Shown: positions 8,055-16,579, counted from the stretch's first letter. The stretch is 64,000 bases of DNA from DATLGB01 sp037724045 (GCA_037724045.1 JBBJOW010000004.1:1-64000); one strand, 5' to 3'. The notes: a model not told the origin generated them from the sequence alone. A program made the numbers and translations.

Positions 8055-8885
8055 TCAGCCGCCGCGCGGCCGGGAGGCCCTCGCGGAGACCCTCTTGCGC
8101 GAGGACCTGCGCGCGACCCTGCCGTTGCGAGCCCTACGGGCCTTCCTGGGCGTCGAGACGACGCCGAAGGCGGTGGTGACGGTGACGCCCGAGTTGCCGC
8201 GGCTGCGCGGGTTGCCCGTGACGAGCCCGAGGCCGATCTCCCTGTAGGAGGAGCGCAGGATGTTCTCGCGATGGCCCTGGCTCTTCATCCAGGCGCCGAC
8301 GATCGCCTTCGGCGTGCTCAGCGCGCCGGAGCCCCAGGCGAGGTTCTCGCCCACGGTCCAGGTGCCGACGCCGGGGATGTAGCCGGCCTTGCGGATGCGG
8401 GCGACCGGGTCCGAGCCGTTCGTGCCGATGTGGTCGAAGAACTGCCCGTCGACCATGGCCTTGGAGTGCGCCGCGGCCGCTTTGGCGAGCTGCGCGTTCT
8501 CCTTGAGGGCGCGCAGACCGGCGTCGGCGCGCTCGCCGTTGAGCAGGCACAGCGTCGCCGTCTGGACGGCAGCGAGGTTGTCGGCCTCGGGAAGCAGATC
8601 GGCGTCCGCGCAGTTGGCGCCGGCGCCGACACCCTGCAGGGTGTTGGACTGGCCAGGCACGGGCGTCGTCGGAAGGACGTCGATGCCGTCGGCGGAGCCG
8701 GTGGTGGCGCGGCCGATGCCGGAATCCGTGACGCCCAGACGCAGCTTGCCGCCGGCGTCGGCCGAGGCCGGCGCGCTCTTGGCGGGCGCACTCGGCGACG
8801 CGGTCGTGTCGGTGCCGTCAGAGGAGCCGCAGCCGGCCAGGAGCGCGGCGGAAGCGAGTATGGATGCGGTGCGGAGTCGGGACAT
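8055..8885 (-). CDS. CAP/SCP-domain lipoprotein
   Basis: 276 aa. The N-terminus MSRLRTASILASAALLAGC is a lipoprotein signal with the lipobox LAGC. After a Ser/Thr/Ala-rich linker comes a CAP (SCP/PR-1) domain: LLNGERADAGLRAL, AAAHSKAMVDGQFFDH, GENLAWGSG, and the typical GHRENIL followed by IGLGLVTG. The C-terminal 35 residues are strongly basic. The protein is likely anchored outside the membrane; bacterial CAP proteins have varied or unknown activities. The start at 8885 was chosen for the lipobox rather than a longer frame. Confidence 0.85.
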   Translation of the reverse strand: MSRLRTASILASAALLAGCGSSDGTDTTASPSAPAKSAPASADAGGKLRLGVTDSGIGRATTGSADGIDVLPTTPVPGQSNTLQGVGAGANCADADLLPEADNLAAVQTATLCLLNGERADAGLRALKENAQLAKAAAAHSKAMVDGQFFDHIGTNGSDPVARIRKAGYIPGVGTWTVGENLAWGSGALSTPKAIVGAWMKSQGHRENILRSSYREIGLGLVTGNPRSRGNSGVTVTTAFGVVSTPRKARRARNGRVARRSSRKRVSARASRPRGG

Positions 8886-8978
8886 GCTGAAAGTCACATC
8901 GGCCCTCCCCCCGATCCGCTTTACACGAGTCGACGAATCCTGGACGCCTGGAACCTGTTGCACAAGTCCGACAGGCTC

Positions 8979-10019
8979 CTAGATCTCCGAGGCGAGCGCG
9001 TGCCAGGTGTCGGCGCCGAGCAGGTCGAAGGCGTCAACGATCGACGGGTCGAACTGGCCGCCGGCGTTGCGGCGCAGCTCCTCTGCCGCTTCCTGCACCG
9101 ACATGCCCTCCTTGTAGGGACGCTCGTGGACCAGGATGTCGAACACGTCGGCGACCGCGACGAGCCGGCCGGCGAGCGGGATGTCCTCACCCGCCAGGCC
9201 GTCCGGATACCCCGCGCCGTCCCAGCGCTCGTGGTGGGAGCGGCAGATGCGCTCGGCGGTGCGAAACAGCGGCGCCTGGGACTCCTCGACGATGCGCGCC
9301 CCGAGCTCCGCGTGCGCCTTGACCACCTCGTACTCCTCCTCCGTGAGCCGCTCGGGCTTGAGCAGGATGGTCTCCGGGATGGCGATCTTGCCGAGGTCGT
9401 GCAGCGGGCCGGCGGCGCGGATGAGCGCGACCTCGGCGTCGTCGAGGCCGACGCTGCGCCCAAGCCGCGCCGCCATCGCGGCAACCCGCTGGGTGTGCTC
9501 CCAGGTGTTATCGTCGCGGTACTCGGCGGCGTGAGCGAGCCGGGCGAGCGCGTCGTGCTGGGCGTCGGTGGCACCGCGGTGGCTGGCCACCGCGTCGGTG
9601 GCCAGGACGGACTCGAGGTCGCGCACGCGCGCCCACAGCCGGTGGCGCTCGAGCAGCAGCGACAGGCGGTCCAGCACCATCTCGTCGCCCGCCACGCCGG
9701 AGGGCAGGCCGCGCAGCTCGTCCAGGGCGACCACTGGCGGGCCGGCGCCGGTGGACAGCGGGTCCAGCCGGGCGCGCAGCTCGTCGCCGAACCCGGGCAG
9801 CGCGAGGATGGCGTCGGGCTGGGCCGACGCCGCCCGGGAGACGGCCTCCTCGGCGTCGATCGCGAGCTCCACGGCGGCCGCCCCGCGCTCCGCCAGCCGC
9901 GCCCGCAGGCGGGCGGCGGTACCCGCGTCAGGCCCCGCGACCAGGATCCAGGCCCCCTGCAGGACGATGGAGCGGGAATGATCGGCCGCGCGAGAGTCGC
10001 GGTCTGCGGCGTCTGCCAT
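8979..10019 (-). CDS. HD-GYP domain protein with degenerate receiver-like N-terminus
   Basis: 346 aa. The first 130 residues look like a receiver-type alpha/beta domain (ILVAGPDAGTAARLRARL, then PDAILALPGF) without a clear phospho-acceptor. The C-terminal HD-GYP phosphodiesterase domain carries HTQRVAAMAA, GPLHDLGKIAIPE, CRSHHERWDGAGYPDGL and RLVAVADVFD. HD-GYP enzymes hydrolyse cyclic di-GMP. All key His/Asp and GYP residues are present. Its start codon overlaps that of the divergent Ser/Thr kinase gene (an ATG at 10028 is a second option), so the two genes have no intergenic promoter space. Confidence 0.9.
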   Translation of the reverse strand: MADAADRDSRAADHSRSIVLQGAWILVAGPDAGTAARLRARLAERGAAAVELAIDAEEAVSRAASAQPDAILALPGFGDELRARLDPLSTGAGPPVVALDELRGLPSGVAGDEMVLDRLSLLLERHRLWARVRDLESVLATDAVASHRGATDAQHDALARLAHAAEYRDDNTWEHTQRVAAMAARLGRSVGLDDAEVALIRAAGPLHDLGKIAIPETILLKPERLTEEEYEVVKAHAELGARIVEESQAPLFRTAERICRSHHERWDGAGYPDGLAGEDIPLAGRLVAVADVFDILVHERPYKEGMSVQEAAEELRRNAGGQFDPSIVDAFDLLGADTWHALASEI

Positions 10020-11394
10020 GCTGGGCATGATGCCGGACCCGCCGCAAGACCCTCGTCCGGGGGACGTCATCGCCGGATATCGGGTCGAGTCACGGATCGG
10101 CCGTGGCGGCATGGGCGTCGTCCATCTGGCCGAGCACCAGACCCTCCGCCGCCGCGCCGCGCTGAAGATCATCGCGCCGGAGCTGGCCGAGGACTCGGAC
10201 TTCCGCGAGCGCTTCCTGCGCGAGGCGCGCATCGCCGCGACGCTCACGCATCCGAACGTGGTGACGGTCTACGACGCGGGCGAGATCGACGGCCTGCTCT
10301 TCATCGCCATGCAGTACGTGCCCGGCCCCGACCTTGCCGCGATCCTGCGCGAGGAGCGCCGCCTCGGGCCCTACCGGGTGCTCGACATCGCCCGCCAGAT
10401 CGCCGCCGCGCTGGACACCGCGCACGGCCACGGGCTCATCCACCGCGACGTCAAGCCGGCCAACGTGCTGATCGACGGCCGCCACGCCTATCTGACGGAC
10501 TTCGGGCTCACCAAGGACCGCGGGTCGGCGTCGCTCACGCGTGCGGGCGAGGTGGTCGGGACGACGCACTACCTGGCACCTGAGCAGGTCGACGGCCGCG
10601 AGGTCGACGGGCGCGCCGACGTCTACGCGCTTGCGTGCATGATCTTCCACACGCTGTCGGGCGAGGTGCCGTTCCCGCGCGACAACGACATGGCGGTGCT
10701 CTACGCGCACCTCCACGACGATCCACCCAAGCTCTCCGAGCGCCGCCAGGGCCTGCCTCCCGGCCTCGACGCGGTGATCGAGAAGGCGATGGACAAGCTG
10801 GCGGAGCGCCGCTTCTCGACCTGTGAGGAGCTGATCCTGGCCGCGCGGGTCGTCATCGACTCCTTCGGCCCGCTGTCGGAGTCCTCGGCATCGTCGCGCC
10901 GGCCGTCGGCGGTCGGGCGCTCGGTGCCGCCTTACGGCTCGATGCCCACCGACCCGCCCGGCTCCGTGCCCCTCACGGGCGACGCGTCGTCGGTCTACAC
11001 GCTCACCGGCGTCGTCGGGCCGGGTGGGGCGCGGGCGATCGTCCTGCTGGCCTCGCTGGACGCCGGCTCGCGCGCGGCGGCAAGAGTCGCGATCGCGCAG
11101 CGCTTTGAGATCCTCGAGGCCAGCGCCATCGACGAGGCGTTGTCACTCGCCCGCGAGCGCCGGCCCGACGTCGTGCTCGTCTCGGCGGCGGCGGCGCCCG
11201 CCATCGCCTCCGCCCTACGTGGCGACGCCGTCACGCGCGACACCAAGATCGTGCTGCTCGGGCCGGGGCGCGAGACGGGCCGCCGCCAGGTCGCCGCCAT
11301 TGGCGCCGACGACGCGCTCGCCACGCCCTTCTCGCCGCTGCAGCTCCAGGTCAAGCTGCGCCGCCTGCTCGGCTCCGGCGCCGTAGCGGGCTGA
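10018..11394 (+). CDS. Ser/Thr protein kinase with C-terminal receiver-like domain
   Basis: 458 aa. The kinase domain covers about residues 22-285: glycine loop IGRGGMGVVHLA, catalytic Lys in RRAALKIIAPE, HRDVKPANVLID, DFG in LTDFGLTK, and APE in YLAPEQVDGRE. No transmembrane segment follows, unlike PknB. Instead residues 335-455 form a receiver-like alpha/beta fold (AIVLLASLDAGSRAA, PDVVLVSAAAAPAI, GADDALATPFSPLQLQVKLRRLL) in which the phospho-acceptor Asp is probably absent. An FHA-protease gene follows by 14 bp and is a plausible phospho-dependent partner. Confidence 0.9.
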   Translation: MLGMMPDPPQDPRPGDVIAGYRVESRIGRGGMGVVHLAEHQTLRRRAALKIIAPELAEDSDFRERFLREARIAATLTHPNVVTVYDAGEIDGLLFIAMQYVPGPDLAAILREERRLGPYRVLDIARQIAAALDTAHGHGLIHRDVKPANVLIDGRHAYLTDFGLTKDRGSASLTRAGEVVGTTHYLAPEQVDGREVDGRADVYALACMIFHTLSGEVPFPRDNDMAVLYAHLHDDPPKLSERRQGLPPGLDAVIEKAMDKLAERRFSTCEELILAARVVIDSFGPLSESSASSRRPSAVGRSVPPYGSMPTDPPGSVPLTGDASSVYTLTGVVGPGGARAIVLLASLDAGSRAAARVAIAQRFEILEASAIDEALSLARERRPDVVLVSAAAAPAIASALRGDAVTRDTKIVLLGPGRETGRRQVAAIGADDALATPFSPLQLQVKLRRLLGSGAVAG

Positions 11395-11408
11395 ACGTGG
11401 GCCACTGA

Positions 11409-12866
11409 ATGTGGTTGGAGGTCCGGTCGGGGCCTGACGCCGGCAGTGCGGCCGAGCTGCCCGAGACGACGCCGTTCGTGCTGGGCCGCCAGCGCGGGTC
11501 GGATCTCGTCGTGCGCGACTCGCGCGCCTCACGCCGGCACCTCGAGCTGACGCCGGAGGGCGGCGGGCGCTGGCGCCTGCGCGACCTCGGGTCGGCCAAC
11601 GGGACCTACGTGGACGGCACGCGGGTCGAGGAGACGGTGCTCGAGGGCGGGGAGGACATCAAGATCGGCGAGGTCGTCATCGCCGTGTCGCGCCGCGCGC
11701 CCGAGGGCAGGGCGGGGGCGAGCCCGGTCCCGGTCCCGGTCCCGGTCCCGGTGGTCACCAACCGCACGCCGGCCGGCGCGACCGACATGGCACCGCAGCT
11801 CGCCACGCACTCGATGGTCCGCCGGATGGTCGACGCCGGCAGCAGGCGCGCATCGCGGACGGGCCTGCTCGCCGGCGGCGGTGCTCTCGTGGCCGCCGTC
11901 GGGGTCGTCGCAGTCCTGCTCGCCACGGGGGTCATCGGCGGCGGCAGCGACGACGCGGTCCCGCAGGTCGTCGCCGAGGTCGCTCCCTCGACCGTGCTGA
12001 TCACCACCGAGCGCGACGACGTGCCGACCGGCACCGGGTCGGGCTGGGTGCTGGACGCCGCGGAGGGCCTGATCGTCACCAACGCCCACGTCGTCAACCA
12101 GGGAACCGTCTTCACCGTGGCCGCGGGCGGGCGCTCGCGGCCGGCCACCGTGGTCGGCGCGGCCCCGTGCGAGGACCTCGCGCTGCTGAAGGTGCAGGAC
12201 GCCGGCGGCCTGCGCACCGCCACGCTGGCCCCCGCCGACTCGGTCGCTCAGGGGGAGACGGTCGTGGCGATGGGCTACCCGGCCGACGCCACCGCCGCGG
12301 ACTCCGTGGGCTCGACGCGCGGCGTCGTCTCCGCCGCGCGGACGGAGTTCCGCGACCCGGGGCCCGACGTGCCCGCCTATCCGAGCGTGCTGCAGACCGA
12401 TACCTCCCTGAATCCCGGCAACTCGGGCGGCCCGCTCGTCGACCTCGAGGCGCGCGTGGTCGGCGTGGACGCGGCCGCGCGGACGGAGGCCGACGGGCGC
12501 GTGTTGCAGAACGTCAACTACGCCATCACCATCGACCGGGCACGCACGGTGCTCGCCGACCTGCGCGCCGGGCGCGCCGCGGCCTGGACGGGCCTGACCT
12601 TCGGCTATCCGAGCAAGGAGGACCTGCAGAGCGAGGGGCTCGCGAACGGCTTGCGCGTCACCGGTGTCCAGCCCGGGACCCCGGCCGCGGAAGCGGGCAT
12701 CGCCCCCGGCGCGCTGCTGGCCGGCGTGGACGACATGAAGATCGCCAACACGCTGCAGTCCTACTGCGCGGTGGTCGCGGGGCGCGTCAGCGGCGACGAG
12801 GTCGTGCTCGCGTTCGCGCGGCCCAACAGCACCCGGCCACGCTTCGTGCGCATCACGCTCGCCTGA
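11409..12866 (+). CDS. FHA-domain HtrA-like serine protease
   Basis: 485 aa with an unusual order. An N-terminal FHA domain (FVLGRQRGSDLVVRDSRASR, DLGSANGTYVDG) sits in the cytoplasm. A Pro-Val repeat linker and a membrane span (about 152-176) come next. The extracytoplasmic trypsin-like protease has His in VTNAHVVNQG (about 224), Asp in CEDLALLKV (about 255) and Ser in NPGNSGGPLVDL (about 338), followed by a PDZ domain. The FHA domain should read phosphothreonine, probably made by the kinase gene immediately upstream. This suggests kinase signalling that reaches an external protease. Confidence 0.9.
   Translation: MWLEVRSGPDAGSAAELPETTPFVLGRQRGSDLVVRDSRASRRHLELTPEGGGRWRLRDLGSANGTYVDGTRVEETVLEGGEDIKIGEVVIAVSRRAPEGRAGASPVPVPVPVPVVTNRTPAGATDMAPQLATHSMVRRMVDAGSRRASRTGLLAGGGALVAAVGVVAVLLATGVIGGGSDDAVPQVVAEVAPSTVLITTERDDVPTGTGSGWVLDAAEGLIVTNAHVVNQGTVFTVAAGGRSRPATVVGAAPCEDLALLKVQDAGGLRTATLAPADSVAQGETVVAMGYPADATAADSVGSTRGVVSAARTEFRDPGPDVPAYPSVLQTDTSLNPGNSGGPLVDLEARVVGVDAAARTEADGRVLQNVNYAITIDRARTVLADLRAGRAAAWTGLTFGYPSKEDLQSEGLANGLRVTGVQPGTPAAEAGIAPGALLAGVDDMKIANTLQSYCAVVAGRVSGDEVVLAFARPNSTRPRFVRITLA
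11728..11755 (+). repeat. GGTCCC hexamer microsatellite
   Basis: Four to five tandem copies of a 6-bp unit encode alternating Pro-Val in the linker between the FHA domain and the membrane span of the HtrA-like protease. Copy number could vary by slippage without shifting the frame. Confidence 0.8.
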
Positions 12867-13305
12867 TCAGGTCCACCATCTCCTCGGCGGAGGCGTCGCG
12901 CGAGGCGAGGATGCGCGTCCTGCCGTCGGCGTGCCAGGCCACGAGGTTGACGTCGCCGTCACGGTCGAGCGCGAGGTCGACGTCGCCCACGGTGACGCGG
13001 TCGCTGCCCGGGAGCTCCAGCGGCCGGCCGTCGACGATGCTCACGTGGATGTCGGTCGCGCCGCGGCGGTAGATCACCGTGCGCGCCCCGCGGCCGGCCA
13101 GGGTGTCCGAGCGCACGCCGACCGCCTCGAAGCCCGGGAGCTCGTCCGAGCCCTCGGGCGCCGACTGCGCCGCGGGTCCCAGCGCCGCTCGCGCCACCTC
13201 GGCCACGGAGGGGGCGTCGGGCGCGAGCAGGGCCGACAGCGTGGCGGCGACGGCGAGCACCGCACCCACGAGGAGGATCCCCTTTCGCGACGGTCCCGGG
13301 TTCAC
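12853..13305 (-). CDS. Hypothetical membrane-anchored protein
   Basis: 150 aa from a GTG start that overlaps the stop of the upstream substrate-binding protein gene (GTGA). One N-terminal membrane span (GILLVGAVLAVAATLSALLA) is followed by an extracytoplasmic part with several beta strands (ARTVIYRRGATDIHVSIVDG, VNLVAWHADGRTRILAS). No family is recognised. Tight coupling suggests it works with the lipoprotein encoded upstream. Its 3' end overlaps the HtrA gene on the other strand by 14 bp. Confidence 0.7.
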   Translation of the reverse strand: MNPGPSRKGILLVGAVLAVAATLSALLAPDAPSVAEVARAALGPAAQSAPEGSDELPGFEAVGVRSDTLAGRGARTVIYRRGATDIHVSIVDGRPLELPGSDRVTVGDVDLALDRDGDVNLVAWHADGRTRILASRDASAEEMVDLIRRA

Positions 13306-14246
13306 CGCGTCGCCGGCTCGGCTTGCGCGGCCAGGTCCGCGCTCAGGTCGAAGTCGAACGCGCGCGCCACGTCGGGAGGGGTGTCGACGATGCCGATCCG
13401 CGCGTCGAACGCCGCCCACGCCTCGAGGCGCGGGCGGTCGAGCCGCATCCCGTAGAGCGGCAGCACGGCGTCGAGCTGCGCGCGCACGAGGCCGACGTCG
13501 CCGGCCTCAGCAGCCTCGGCGACCCGCTCCGCGGCCGCGGCGGGATCGGCCCGCACCGCGGCGACGCCCGCGTCGATCTCCTCGAGCGCGGCCTGCAGCT
13601 CGTCGCGGCGCTCGCCGAGCGTCTCGCGCGACGTGATCAGCACCACCTCGGGATAGGCCGGCGCGCCGTAGTCCTCGACGCGGAACTCGTTGATCTCGAG
13701 GCCGCGCCGGCGCAGGACGACGCCCTCGGCGTTCCAGAACACCGGCGCGGCGTCGACGCGGCCAGAGAGGATGCGGGTGACGGCGCTGAAGCCGATCGTG
13801 ACCTGATCGACCTCGTCGGGGTCGCCGCCGTCGGCAGCAACGATGGCGCGCAGGAACGCGGGATCGGAGGGAAGGCCCGACACGCCGACCGTACGGCCCT
13901 CGAGGTCGCGCGGCCGCCGGACCGGTGTGCGCGCCACGAGCGCGGCAAGCGGGCGGTCGACCAGCGCGGCGATCGCGACGACATCGCTGCCTTCGGCCTG
14001 CGCGATCGCCAGGTCGTGGATGTCGAGCACCCCGAACTGCACCCGGCCGCTGGCCACGAGCTTGAGGGCGTCAGGGCCCGAGCCGGGCTGGCGGATGGCG
14101 AACGCGCCCTCGTCGGCGGCTGCGAAGAGCGGCGCGTGCACCGCGTTGGGGACGAAGTCGAGCGCCAGCGTCAGCTCGGCGTCGCGTTCGGCGCCCCCGC
14201 AGCCGACGAGCAGTACGGCAGCGAGGAGCAGCAGGAGGCGGCGCAT
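13302..14246 (-). CDS. ABC transporter substrate-binding lipoprotein, NMT1/ThiY-like
   Basis: 314 aa. The lipoprotein signal MRRLLLLLAAVLLVGC is followed by LTLALDFVPNAVHAPLFAAA, the signature opening of NMT1/THI5-like binding proteins, and later GRTVGVSGLPSDPAFL and VFWNAEGVVLRRRG. Family members bind pyrimidine precursors of thiamine, nitrate/sulfonate or riboflavin. The ligand here is unknown. No permease or ATPase gene is adjacent, so the remainder of the transporter would have to be elsewhere. Confidence 0.82.
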   Translation of the reverse strand: MRRLLLLLAAVLLVGCGGAERDAELTLALDFVPNAVHAPLFAAADEGAFAIRQPGSGPDALKLVASGRVQFGVLDIHDLAIAQAEGSDVVAIAALVDRPLAALVARTPVRRPRDLEGRTVGVSGLPSDPAFLRAIVAADGGDPDEVDQVTIGFSAVTRILSGRVDAAPVFWNAEGVVLRRRGLEINEFRVEDYGAPAYPEVVLITSRETLGERRDELQAALEEIDAGVAAVRADPAAAAERVAEAAEAGDVGLVRAQLDAVLPLYGMRLDRPRLEAWAAFDARIGIVDTPPDVARAFDFDLSADLAAQAEPATR

Positions 14247-14269
14247 TCGCGCCTATCCTACGGTCGCGC

Positions 14270-15073
14270 ATGCTCGCCGAGGAGGTACGCGCCCGATGCG
14301 CCGAGATCGCTGCGAGCGCCCGCCGTGTGACGATCCACCCCGGCGCCGCGCGCTACGACGGCGGCACCTCCGGCCTCGATCCCGGGCTGCACCGCCTCGA
14401 CGCGCCCCGCGACGAGGTGCTGCGCTACGTGCTCATCCTCGACGCCGTCAACTTCGGCTCCGGGTGGTTCGAGAAGCTTGGAACCGACACGGACGCGCTC
14501 ACCGCCCGTCTGACCGCACGCGGGACGCCGTGGACCGCGGCCGAGCTGCGCGAGGTGTCCACCGGCGAGCTCGCCGAGGTGCTCGGCCTGCCGGCCCGCC
14601 ATCGCCTCACGGGTCTGTACAGGCACGCGCTGCGCGATCTGGGGGCGTGGCTCCGCGAGCCACTCGAGCTGGGTTCGTCCGCCCAGGCCTTCGCCGCTCG
14701 CCTCCCCTATGCCGAGGATCCCGGCTTCCACAAGCGCGCCCAGATCGCCGCCAACGACCTCGTGCTCGCCGGCGTGGCCGACTTCGACGACGTCGACCGG
14801 CTCACCGTCTTCGCGGACAACATGCTGCCCCACGTCCTGCGCGCCGACGGTGTACTCGAGTACGCGCCCGAACTGGCTGCGCGCATCGACGCGGATGAGG
14901 AGCTCCAGCACGGCTCACCCGAGGAGGTCGAACTCCGGGCCTGCGCCGTGCATGCCTGCGAGGGACTCGCGGCGGTCGCCGGCGTCGCACCGCGCACCCT
15001 CGACAACTGGCTCTGGCACCGCGCGCGCGCGCTTGGAGGCAGGCCGCATCGCACGTGCACAACGGCATACTGA
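14270..15073 (+). CDS. Queuosine salvage protein (DUF2419 family) homologue
   Basis: 267 aa. Diagnostic stretches are YVLILDAVNFGSGWFEKLG near residue 55, FHKRAQIAANDLVLAG near 155, and FADNMLPHVLRADGVLEYAP near 180. Then come acidic residues and VELRACAVHACEGL. This matches the queuosine 5'-phosphate N-glycosylase family (eukaryotic QNG1/C9orf64, DUF2419), which releases queuine for salvage. Bacterial members occur sporadically. It starts 23 bp from the divergent lipoprotein gene. Confidence 0.78.
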   Translation: MLAEEVRARCAEIAASARRVTIHPGAARYDGGTSGLDPGLHRLDAPRDEVLRYVLILDAVNFGSGWFEKLGTDTDALTARLTARGTPWTAAELREVSTGELAEVLGLPARHRLTGLYRHALRDLGAWLREPLELGSSAQAFAARLPYAEDPGFHKRAQIAANDLVLAGVADFDDVDRLTVFADNMLPHVLRADGVLEYAPELAARIDADEELQHGSPEEVELRACAVHACEGLAAVAGVAPRTLDNWLWHRARALGGRPHRTCTTAY

Positions 15074-15118
15074 GCGCGCCCCGCCACGCGTGTTCGCCAC
15101 TACGGCCAGGACGGCGAG

Positions 15119-15940
15119 CTACAGGCCTGCGGCGGCGCGCACGCGCAGGGGCGCGACGTCGAGCAGCTCGGCGGCGGCGGCCTCGAGCACCGGCTCCGCG
15201 CGCACGCGGGTGACGAGCTCCTCGAGTTGAGCGTCGGAGAGGGACGCGAGCGACTGGGCGAGGCGCTTGAGCTGGCGGCGCGTGAGGTGGCCGGCGAGGT
15301 CGAGCGCCTCCGGAATCAGGTCGAGGGCGACCGCCTGCTGCGCGTACTCGTTGAGCCTGGGGTCACTGAGGAGCCGGACCGTCGGGTCGATCACCTTTGC
15401 CTTGTCCTCGATCACGAACCCGGTGCGCAGCAGCGCCTCGGCGTCGAGCACCGCGATGGCGGCCTCGAGGCCCTTCGCGTTGAGGTGGCTGACGAAGGCG
15501 CCCATCGCGACCCACTCCTGCCGCTGGGCCAGCAGGCGAGTGATCTCGGCGATCGTCGCGGGCGGGACCTTGCCGAGCAGCGGCGCGAGCCGGCGCGCGT
15601 CGGCGTGGACGGCGATGTCGGCGAGGAACGGCGCGGGCAGCCGCTTGACCATGTCCACCGTCATCTCCGGCGGGAGGACGTTGGCGGCTCCGGCGGACAG
15701 GCGCGGGCCCAGCGCGCGCTGGGCGAGCGTCGCGTTCAGCGGCGCGGGCAGCCGCCGGGCGAGCTTGATCATGCCCTCGAAGTGCCGGCGGTCGGTGGCG
15801 AAGAGCTCGTCGGAGACGCGCTCGCGCAGCAGGCGCAGGTCGCCCTCGGGCGCGTCCATCAGGAACGCGAGCTCGGACGGCTCGACGCCGAGCGTGCGCG
15901 CGAGGCGGACCTGCTCGGCGCGGGCCTCGAGCGTGATCAT
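15119..15940 (-). CDS. Conserved hypothetical helical-repeat protein
   Basis: 273 aa, predicted largely alpha-helical and soluble, with repeating segments such as LARRLPAPLNATLAQRALGP and VKRLPAPFLADIAVHADARR that suggest solenoid-type helical repeats. No catalytic motif is recognised. It is the last gene of a three-gene overlapping operon (ATGA with the 58-aa gene before it). Function unknown. Confidence 0.75.
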   Translation of the reverse strand: MITLEARAEQVRLARTLGVEPSELAFLMDAPEGDLRLLRERVSDELFATDRRHFEGMIKLARRLPAPLNATLAQRALGPRLSAGAANVLPPEMTVDMVKRLPAPFLADIAVHADARRLAPLLGKVPPATIAEITRLLAQRQEWVAMGAFVSHLNAKGLEAAIAVLDAEALLRTGFVIEDKAKVIDPTVRLLSDPRLNEYAQQAVALDLIPEALDLAGHLTRRQLKRLAQSLASLSDAQLEELVTRVRAEPVLEAAAAELLDVAPLRVRAAAGL

Positions 15941-16113
15941 GCGCCGACCAGCTTCCGGACGACGCCGCGCAGCGGCTTGGGGACGATCCGCAGCGTCTGC
16001 TCGAGCGCGCTGCTCAGTTCTTCGGACTGCCGGCGCTGCGCGTCGGCCACCAGTGCGCGGACGCGCGCCTGCGCGTCGGGCCCGAGCGCCGCGACGCCCT
16101 CGGGGAGCTCCAT
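15937..16113 (-). CDS. Small hypothetical protein (58 aa)
   Basis: 58 aa, helical and basic at the end (VPKPLRGVVRKLVGA). It overlaps the gene before it by one base (TGATG) and the gene after it by four (ATGA), which strongly supports real translation in a coupled operon. No family recognised. Confidence 0.65.
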   Translation of the reverse strand: MELPEGVAALGPDAQARVRALVADAQRRQSEELSSALEQTLRIVPKPLRGVVRKLVGA

Positions 16114-16238
16114 CAGTCTGCGGAGAGGCGCATCATGACCTCGTCCTCGTAGCACCAGCTCCAGTCCTCGCCCGGCTCCACAGAGCGCACGATCGGAAGG
16201 ATCTCGACCTGGTCCAGATGGGAACAATCATCGGCCAT
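16113..16238 (-). CDS. Mini-protein derived from a UBP-type zinc-finger protein
   Basis: 41 aa. It starts MADDCSHLDQVEI and ends RSVEPGEDWSWCYEDEVMM. Typical actinobacterial ZnF-UBP proteins (about 90 aa) begin with CxHLDQI and end with S.EPGEDWSWCYVDEV, with a Cys/His zinc-finger core between. Here the N- and C-terminal signatures are fused and the entire zinc-finger core is missing. Either an in-frame internal deletion survives as a gene or this is a natural short version. It is translationally coupled to the next gene. Confidence 0.65.
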   Translation of the reverse strand: MADDCSHLDQVEILPIVRSVEPGEDWSWCYEDEVMMRLSAD

Positions 16239-16264
16239 GGCCGCGAGCTTACGCTGCCGGGTCC

Positions 16265-16579
16265 ATGAGCGACGACATCGCCCTGACCGAGGCGCCGGAG
16301 GCCGAGCGCTACGAGATCCGCGTCGGCGGCGAGCTGGCCGGCTTCCTGGAGTACCGGGGCCGCGGCGACGTCCGAGCGCTCGTGCACACCGAGATCGACT
16401 CCGCCTACGAGGGCCGCGGCCTGGGCGGGCGGCTCGTCGGCTTCGTGCTCGACGACGTGCACGCGCGTGAGGGCATGACCATCGTCCCCATCTGCTCGTT
16501 CGTGCACAAGTACCTGGCCGAGCACGGGGAGTACCTCGATCTCGTGCAGCCGCACATACGCACAGCGTTTCATCTCTAG
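16265..16579 (+). CDS. GNAT family N-acetyltransferase, YjdJ-type
   Basis: 104 aa, a minimal acetyltransferase fold. Strands YEIRVGGELAGFLEYRGRG and ALVHTEIDSAYEGRGLGGRL contain the acetyl-CoA pyrophosphate loop (Q/R-x-x-G-x-G/A variant, EGRGLGG). The short C-terminus IVPICSFVHKYLAEH is typical of the YjdJ/COG2388 subgroup. The substrate is unknown. It is divergent from the mini zinc-finger gene. Confidence 0.88.
   Translation: MSDDIALTEAPEAERYEIRVGGELAGFLEYRGRGDVRALVHTEIDSAYEGRGLGGRLVGFVLDDVHAREGMTIVPICSFVHKYLAEHGEYLDLVQPHIRTAFHL

Noticed and set aside
7929..10583. An 884-aa plus-strand open frame
   Set aside because: It is antisense to the CAP lipoprotein and HD-GYP genes and then out of frame with the kinase; low-complexity Arg/Gly/Ala content.
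11728..11755. Direct repeats as a CRISPR or phase-variation tract
   Set aside because: A 6-bp in-frame Pro-Val repeat in a linker; no spacers, and slippage would not shift the frame. No CRISPR array was found anywhere in the window.
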